NCBI RefSeq assembly: GCF_041435215.1
Contig: NZ_CP108394.1
Location: forward strand, 2,170,001 to 2,234,000
Length of the DNA: 64,000 nucleotides
Direction of reading: 5' to 3'
Source: Streptomyces sp. NBC_01314
Lineage (GTDB): Bacteria; Actinomycetota; Actinomycetes; Streptomycetales; Streptomycetaceae
Shown here: positions 59,059-64,000 of the stretch, piece after piece
How positions within the stretch are numbered: position 1 is the first letter of the stretch
How the letters are laid out: each line of letters opens with the position of its first letter
Made by a program: the position numbers and the translations under genes
The notes under the pieces: generated by a model
Seen by the model: only the letters and a program-made list of their open reading frames with translations
Database searches by the model: none
Told to the model about the DNA's origin: nothing

Positions 59059-60399
59059 CTACTTGAGGTACGCCAGGCCCGGGTGGACCTCGGTGTACCC
59101 CTCGACCAGCCTGCGCGCCACATTGACCGAGTCGACCAGCGGGTGCAGGGCGAAGGCCTTCACCGCGGTCGCGCGCGAACTCGACTCCGCGGCGGCCAGG
59201 ACCTCGCGTTCGACGGCCTTGACCGCGCAGACCAGCCCGGTGGCGTGGTCGGGCAGGGGGGCGACGGCGACCGGATGGGCGCCGTTGGCGTCGACCAGGC
59301 AGGGCACCTCGATGACGGCCTCGGTGTCGAGGGCCGAGAGGGTGCCCTTGTTGCGGACGTTGAGGATGAGGGTGGTGCGTTCGTCGCGGGCGATGGCCCG
59401 CATCAGGGCGAGGGCGACCTTCTCGTAGCCGCCGGAGAGGTCGTCGGCGTCGCGTTCGCCGGCGCCCGCCGTCTCCCGGTTCTCCGACATGTAGGTGGCC
59501 TCGCGCTCGGCGCGGGTGCGGTCCCAGGCCTTGAGCGCGTGGGCGCCGGGGCGGCGCATCTCCTCGTAGAAGTGGGCCTGCTGGTCCTTGAGGAAGGCGC
59601 CGCGGGTCTTCTCGACCGCCTGGTAGGCGCGTACGGCCTCGCGGTTGAAGTAGTAGTAGTGCAGGTACTCGTTGGGGATCGCGCCGAGGGACTGGAGCCA
59701 GTCGACACCGAAGAGCTTGCCCTCCTCGAAGGAGCCGAGGAGGTCGCGGTCGGCGAGCAGGCGCGGGAGTTCGTCGCGGCCGGCGATGTGCAGGCCGCGG
59801 ACCCAGCCGAGGTGGTTGAGGCCGACGTAGTCGATCCATGCCTCCTTCGGATTCGCGGCGCCCAGGACGCGGGCGATGCGGCGGCCGAGGCCCACGGGTG
59901 AGTCGCAGATGCCGATGACGCGGTCGCCGAGGTGGCGGGACATGGCCTCGGTGACCAGGCCCGCCGGGTTGGTGAAGTTGATGACCCAGGCGTCGGGGGC
60001 GAGCCGGGCCACGCGCCGGGCGATGTCCACGGCGACGGGGACCGTGCGCAGGCCGTAGGCGATGCCGCCGGCACCGACGGTCTCCTGGCCGAGGACGCCT
60101 TCGGCGAGGGCCACCCGCTCGTCGTCCGCGCGGCCCTCCAGACCGCCGACACGGATCGCGGAGAAGACGAAGTCGGCGCCGCGCAGGGCCTCGTCGAGGT
60201 CCGTGGTGGCGGTCACCTCGGGGGCGTCGGGCACCTCCGCCGCCTGTTCGGCCAGGACGCGGGTGACGGCGGAGAGCCGCTCGGCGTCCAGGTCGTGCAG
60301 GACGACATGGGTGACCCGGCCCTCGGCGCGGTCCCCGAGGAGCGCCCCGTACACGAGGGGCACCCGGAATCCTCCGCCGCCCAGAATCGTCAGCTTCAC
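59059..60399 (-). CDS. GH4-family 6-phospho-beta-glucosidase-like enzyme
   Basis: The 446-residue protein is a family 4 glycosidase, which uses NAD and a divalent metal in an oxidation-elimination mechanism. Family marks are LTILGGGGFRVP (NAD-binding), VINFTNPAGLVTEAM, ICDSPVG (metal-binding Cys) and GLNHLGW (metal-binding His). The substrate, phospho-glucoside or another sugar, is unsettled. The start is GTG at 60399 with GGTGG upstream. A GACACGTGTC palindrome lies at 60444-60453. It sits between the DeoR regulator and the mannosidase. Confidence 0.85.
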   Translation of the reverse strand: MKLTILGGGGFRVPLVYGALLGDRAEGRVTHVVLHDLDAERLSAVTRVLAEQAAEVPDAPEVTATTDLDEALRGADFVFSAIRVGGLEGRADDERVALAEGVLGQETVGAGGIAYGLRTVPVAVDIARRVARLAPDAWVINFTNPAGLVTEAMSRHLGDRVIGICDSPVGLGRRIARVLGAANPKEAWIDYVGLNHLGWVRGLHIAGRDELPRLLADRDLLGSFEEGKLFGVDWLQSLGAIPNEYLHYYYFNREAVRAYQAVEKTRGAFLKDQQAHFYEEMRRPGAHALKAWDRTRAEREATYMSENRETAGAGERDADDLSGGYEKVALALMRAIARDERTTLILNVRNKGTLSALDTEAVIEVPCLVDANGAHPVAVAPLPDHATGLVCAVKAVEREVLAAAESSSRATAVKAFALHPLVDSVNVARRLVEGYTEVHPGLAYLK

Positions 60400-60474
60400 G
60401 CAACTACCACCTTTGCCGATCGTGCATACATGCGGGCCGTCCCGACACGTGTCAGCCGCCCCGTCCCCGGGCGG

Positions 60475-61245
60475 TCATACGGTGACCACCTCGACCCCCG
60501 CGTCCTCGAACGAGGACCGGGTGCCCGGGTCCACCGACCCGTTGGTCACTACCACGTCGAGTTCCCCCGGACCGCAGACCCGCGCCATCCCCGTACCGGG
60601 AAACTTCGCGGAGTCGGCGAGCAGGACGACCTTGTCGCCGGCCTTGATCATCGCGCGTTTGACGGGGACCTCGACGACGGTCGTGTCCATCACCTGTCCG
60701 CCGGGCCGCACTCCGCTCGTGCCGAGGAACAGCCAGTCGGCGTGCAGCTGCCGGAGGTTGTCCTCGGTGAGGAAGCCGACGAGGGAGCGGTACTCGCGGC
60801 GGACCATGCCGCCGAGCAGCACCAGTTCGATGCCCTCGTCGTCGGCCAGTTCCTCGTAGACCACCAGGTTGCTGGTGATCACGGTGAGGCGGCGGCCGTG
60901 CAGCTGCCGGGCCAGACGGTAGGCGGTGGTCCCGATGTCGAGGAGTACGGACTGACCGTCACGGACCATCGAGGCGGCCTGCGCCGCTATCGCGTCCTTC
61001 TCGGCCACCCGCACCTCGGCGACCTCGGCGAAGGGCTGGTCGCCCTCGTCCACCACCGCGCCGCCGTGCACACGGGTGAGCAGCCCCTCCTCCTCCAGCC
61101 TGACGAGGTCACGCCGGACGGTGGCGGGGCTCACACCGAGTTGTTCGGACAAGTCGGTGACGGCCGCCGGGCCCCCTGATCGCAGGGCCCGCAGGATGAG
61201 TTGGTGTCGTCGCTCTGCCAGCACGCGCTGAACAGTACTCGTCAT
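60475..61245 (-). CDS. DeoR-family sugar regulator
   Basis: The 256-residue protein has the DeoR helix-turn-helix (LAERRHQLILRALRSGGPAAVTDLSEQLGVSPATVRRDLVRLEEEGLLTRVHGGA) and a sugar-phosphate sensor domain (VLLDIGTTAYRLARQL, VLLGGMVRREYRSLVG, VLLADSAKF). ATG at 61245 is chosen; a TTG at 61251 would add two residues. No ribosome site precedes either, so translation may be leaderless. It is divergent from the PfkB kinase and the importer genes, and upstream of the GH4 and GH38 genes. It probably senses a phosphosugar made by the kinase. Confidence 0.85.
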   Translation of the reverse strand: MTSTVQRVLAERRHQLILRALRSGGPAAVTDLSEQLGVSPATVRRDLVRLEEEGLLTRVHGGAVVDEGDQPFAEVAEVRVAEKDAIAAQAASMVRDGQSVLLDIGTTAYRLARQLHGRRLTVITSNLVVYEELADDEGIELVLLGGMVRREYRSLVGFLTEDNLRQLHADWLFLGTSGVRPGGQVMDTTVVEVPVKRAMIKAGDKVVLLADSAKFPGTGMARVCGPGELDVVVTNGSVDPGTRSSFEDAGVEVVTV

Positions 61246-61322
61246 TCCCAATCATTTCTATGCTCACTTCTGCTCGACTCTTGCCAAACCTCTCGGAGGC
61301 GCGCACGATCTGTGCACCGAAA

Positions 61323-61339
61323 TTGAAGACTTTTGAAGA
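61323..61339. promoter_or_regulatory. DeoR-type direct repeat
   Basis: TTGAAGA occurs at 61323-61329 and again at 61333-61339, one helical turn apart, in the divergent gap between the DeoR and kinase genes. DeoR-type proteins often bind such repeats. Confidence 0.45.
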
Positions 61340-61374
61340 GTGATCCCCGAAAGTCTCGACGAGAGGGTGCACGC

Positions 61375-62394
61375 GTGGACGACGACCGGCCCGATGCGCT
61401 GCTGACCGGGCTGCTCTTCTACGACCTCGTGCTCACGGGGCTGGGCAAGCCGCCCACACCCGGCGAGGAGATCTGGACCGACGGCATGGGCTGCGGTCCT
61501 GGCGGCATCGCCAACCTCGCGGTGGCCGCCGCCCGTTTCGGCCTGCGGACCTCCCTGGCCACGGTCTTCGGCGACGACCACTACGGCGTCCACTGCCGTG
61601 ACGTCCTCGCCGGCCAGGAAGGCGTCGACCTCTCCCTCTCGCGCACCTCCGACGGCTGGCACACCCCCGTCACCGTCTCCCTCGCATACGGCCACGACCG
61701 GGCCCTGGTCACCCACGGCCAGGAACCGCCCTACTCCCAGGACGTGTTGATGGGCGACCCGCCCGACGCGCGCACGGCGCTCGTGCACATCGAGGCCGAG
61801 CCGCGCGAGTGGCTCGCCAAGGCCGCCGCGAACGGCACGCACATCTACGCGGACGTCGGCTGGGACCCCACCCAGCAGTGGTCCCGCGCTCTGCTCGACC
61901 AACTCACCCTGTGCCACGCCTTCCTCCCCAACGAGACCGAGGCGATGGCGTACACCCGTACCGACAGCGCGGGAGCCGCGCTCGGCACGCTGAGCGAGCT
62001 GGTGCCGGTGGCCGTGGTCACCCGCGGCGGCGAGGGCGCGGTCGCGGTGGACCAGACGACCGGGGAGTACGCGGAAGTCCCGGCCCTGGACGTCGAGGTG
62101 CTCGACGCGACGGGCGCCGGCGACGTCTTCGGCGCGAGTTTCGTGGCCGCCTCCCTCGGCGGCTGGCCGCTGGTGGAGCGGCTGAGGTTCGCCGTCCTGT
62201 CCGCCGGACTGTCCGTGGGGCACCACGGCGGAGGCCTGGCGGCGCCCGGCTGGTACGGCGTCGACCGCTGGTGGCGCTCACTGACCGACCCGGACCTGAA
62301 GAAGACCTACGGCTTCCTCACGGACCGCATCCCTGCCGACGTCGGCCCACCGGTGCGCCACGCCCCGGTCACCCCGCCCGCACGGCTCCCCTGA
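61375..62394 (+). CDS. PfkB-family carbohydrate kinase
   Basis: The 339-residue protein is a ribokinase-like sugar kinase. The second family signature is LDATGAGDVFGASFVAA with the catalytic Asp (about 243-259). GMGCGPGGIANLAVAAARFG near the N-terminus binds the sugar. The substrate is unknown; phosphorylation of an imported mannose- or glucose-type sugar fits the neighbours. The start is GTG at 61375. It is followed by a sugar-binding lipoprotein gene after 54 bp. Confidence 0.82.
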   Translation: MDDDRPDALLTGLLFYDLVLTGLGKPPTPGEEIWTDGMGCGPGGIANLAVAAARFGLRTSLATVFGDDHYGVHCRDVLAGQEGVDLSLSRTSDGWHTPVTVSLAYGHDRALVTHGQEPPYSQDVLMGDPPDARTALVHIEAEPREWLAKAAANGTHIYADVGWDPTQQWSRALLDQLTLCHAFLPNETEAMAYTRTDSAGAALGTLSELVPVAVVTRGGEGAVAVDQTTGEYAEVPALDVEVLDATGAGDVFGASFVAASLGGWPLVERLRFAVLSAGLSVGHHGGGLAAPGWYGVDRWWRSLTDPDLKKTYGFLTDRIPADVGPPVRHAPVTPPARLP

Positions 62395-62448
62395 TCCCCC
62401 CAGAAATTGCCCCGAAGTACCACGAACAGGAATAAACAGGAGTGACCC

Positions 62449-63729
62449 GTGGACCTTTCTCGTAGAGGCTTCCTCCAGGCTGCCGTGCTCACCGCGGCAG
62501 CCTCCGGCCTGACCGTCGCCTGCGGCGGCGACTCGGAATCCGGCGGCACCAAGAACGGCAAGAGCCTCACCATGTGGTACTGGGGCGGAGCCCTCAGCGA
62601 CAAGGTGGTCGCCGAGGCCAAGACGCACTTCGGCGGCCAGACCAAGCTGACCAGTTCCTCCATCGGCGGCGACTTCAAGCAGAAGCTCACCACCACCCTC
62701 GCGGCGGGCGGCAGCTCCGTGCCGGACATCACCGGCATCAAGGGCGAGGACATCGCCTCCTTCCTGCCCAACGCCGACCGCTTCCTCGACCTGAACGACC
62801 TGGGCTTCAAGAAGATCTCGTCCCAGTACCTGGAGTGGAAGACCAAGCTCGCCCAGACCGAGGACGGCAAGCAGATCGGGTTCCCGATCGACATCGGCCC
62901 CACCGCGCTCTTCTACCGCGCGGACCAGTTCGACAAGGCCGGGCTGCCCTCCGACCCGGCCAAGGTCGCCGCCGAGGCCAAGACCTGGGACGACTACTTC
63001 GCACTGGGCACCGAACTGAAGAAGGCGCTGCCCGGCACCTTCCTGGTCAACAACATGGGCTCGGTGTTCAACATCGCGGTCGGCCAGGGCACCAAGCGGT
63101 TCATCGACCAGGACAACCACTTCATCGGCGACCAGGACCACATCCGCGCCGCGTGGGACACGGCGGTCCGCGCCTACACGCTCGGCCTCGACGCCAAGAT
63201 CAACGACCAGAGCTGGAACGCCGCCGTCGGCAAGAGCCTGACCACCGAGGTCGGCGCCGCCTGGCACGCGCTGGACATCGAGTCGGCGGCCCCGGGCACC
63301 AAGGGCAAGTGGCGGGTCTGCGCGACGCCGGGCGGGCCGGCCAACCAGGGCGGTTCCTATCTGACCCTGCCCAAGCAGTGCCGGAACCCCGAAGAGGCAT
63401 TCAAGATCATCAGCTGGATCCTCAGCCCGGACAACAACGCCAAGAGCTTCACCGACGCCGCCATCTTCCCCGCCTCCCCGGACTCGTACGCGATGGAGGC
63501 CATGACGGGCCCCGACGCCTTCTTCGGCGGACAGAAGATCATCGAGGTCTTCGGCCCGGCCGCCGAGGCCATTCCCGTGAGCTACGAGGCGCCCGCCGAC
63601 TCCGCGGTCATGGCTCCCTTCATGGCCGAGCTGACCAGCATCGAGGCCAAGGGCAAGAAGCCCGACGACGCCTGGAACGACGCGGTCGGCCAGGCCAAGC
63701 AGATCGCCAGGCGGCAGGGGGTGAACTGA
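62449..63729 (+). CDS. Sugar ABC importer binding lipoprotein
   Basis: The 426-residue protein is a group 1 extracellular sugar-binding protein. It has both a twin-arginine motif (LSRRGFLQAAVL) and a lipobox (GLTVAC), a common mix in Streptomyces. The mature domain includes LTMWYWGGALSDKVV and DITGIKGEDIASFLPNADRFLDLNDLG. The start is GTG at 62449 after ACAGGAG. It precedes a permease gene by one base. Substrate is probably a mannose-rich or mixed oligosaccharide. Confidence 0.87.
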   Translation: MDLSRRGFLQAAVLTAAASGLTVACGGDSESGGTKNGKSLTMWYWGGALSDKVVAEAKTHFGGQTKLTSSSIGGDFKQKLTTTLAAGGSSVPDITGIKGEDIASFLPNADRFLDLNDLGFKKISSQYLEWKTKLAQTEDGKQIGFPIDIGPTALFYRADQFDKAGLPSDPAKVAAEAKTWDDYFALGTELKKALPGTFLVNNMGSVFNIAVGQGTKRFIDQDNHFIGDQDHIRAAWDTAVRAYTLGLDAKINDQSWNAAVGKSLTTEVGAAWHALDIESAAPGTKGKWRVCATPGGPANQGGSYLTLPKQCRNPEEAFKIISWILSPDNNAKSFTDAAIFPASPDSYAMEAMTGPDAFFGGQKIIEVFGPAAEAIPVSYEAPADSAVMAPFMAELTSIEAKGKKPDDAWNDAVGQAKQIARRQGVN

Positions 63730-63730
63730 G

Positions 63731-64000
63731 GTGTCGTCACCTCCGGTCACCGGCACCGCCACGGTGCACGAGCACCGTGGCGGGCCGGGCCCGGCCCGCT
63801 TCCGCCCGCGGCGCACCCCGCCCGCGGGCGTCACGCGGCCCCGACGTCTTGGGGCGCTGTCGTTCTGGCGGCAGTACCTGGCGATCTCGCCCTTTTACCT
63901 GATCTTCATCGTCTTCTCGTTCGTCCCCGTCTTCTATTCGCTGTATCTGTCCTTCCAGCGCTACGACGGCCTGGGCACCAAGCAGTTCGTGGGCCTGCAG
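63731..64000 (+). CDS. Sugar ABC importer permease (cut by window end)
   Basis: GTG at 63731 opens a frame that runs to the window edge (90 codons). After a 45-residue Arg/Pro-rich cytoplasmic leader comes WRQYLAISPFYLIFIVFSFVPVFYSLYLSF, the first transmembrane helix of MalF/LacF-type permeases. It follows the binding-protein stop by one base. Confidence 0.8.
   Translation, partial: MSSPPVTGTATVHEHRGGPGPARFRPRRTPPAGVTRPRRLGALSFWRQYLAISPFYLIFIVFSFVPVFYSLYLSFQRYDGLGTKQFVGLQ

Overview
The window is chromosomal DNA of a Streptomyces species. The evidence is very high GC, GTG and TTG starts, an ssgD-type sporulation gene, a WhiB-like gene, a two-domain Tat laccase, rare TTA codons, and GC-rich dispersed palindromes typical of the genus. 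From memory, gene order from the left edge to about 36.8 kb follows the S. coelicolor SCO6722-to-SCO6691 interval (ssgD, ABC-F, whiB-like, laccase, pcaV-pca, phospholipase C). No rRNA, prophage, complete insertion sequence or CRISPR array was seen.

Layout. 0-4.6 kb: ssgD, an ABC-F ribosome-protection ATPase behind an attenuator-like leader with a Met-Leu-Val upstream ORF, a dimethylargininase, and an acyl-ACP desaturase behind a 50-bp palindrome. 4.6-12.7 kb: two unusual related tRNA genes flanking an SDR gene, a whiB-like gene, a truncated VOC gene, a LacI regulator with its probable GH64 glucanase target, a MerR regulator fused to beta-clamp-like domains, a TPR protein with a repeat-encoded N-terminus, and a small laccase. 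12.8-22.2 kb: two coupled secreted sugar-oxidation proteins (the first with a TTA codon), divergent LigD-type polymerase and ATP-dependent ligase genes, an alcohol dehydrogenase and a DUF3048 lipoprotein.

22.2-30.5 kb: the protocatechuate operon pcaHGBL with its MarR regulator. pcaI, pcaJ and pcaF have been reduced to a 44-codon fusion scar. A LuxR-type ATPase without its DNA-binding domain and a decayed MFS transporter follow. 30.5-36.8 kb: a DUF2510 protein, a TetR regulator with a 16-bp-periodic operator array, a PAP2/DMT membrane pair and a secreted phospholipase C.

37-43.7 kb: vanillate O-demethylase (vanA, a small ORF, vanB), an IclR regulator, and an SsuABC/TauABC-type importer that shares GTGCG-N5-CGCAC operators with the regulator. 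Vanillate demethylation would give protocatechuate for the nearby pca enzymes, but the steps after 3-oxoadipate are not encoded here. 43.8-49 kb: an MmyB-domain protein, then a cassette of XRE regulator, HExxH metallopeptidase (with a TTA codon), membrane protein and FAD oxidoreductase. 49.2-55.5 kb: a TIM-barrel decarboxylase with a divergent TetR regulator, then prenyl synthase, phosphopantetheinyl transferase and metallophosphoesterase genes overlapping one another, and an ATP-grasp enzyme. 55.9-64 kb: a glycan-use locus with GH38 alpha-mannosidase, GH4 glycosidase, DeoR regulator, PfkB kinase and a sugar ABC importer cut by the window edge.
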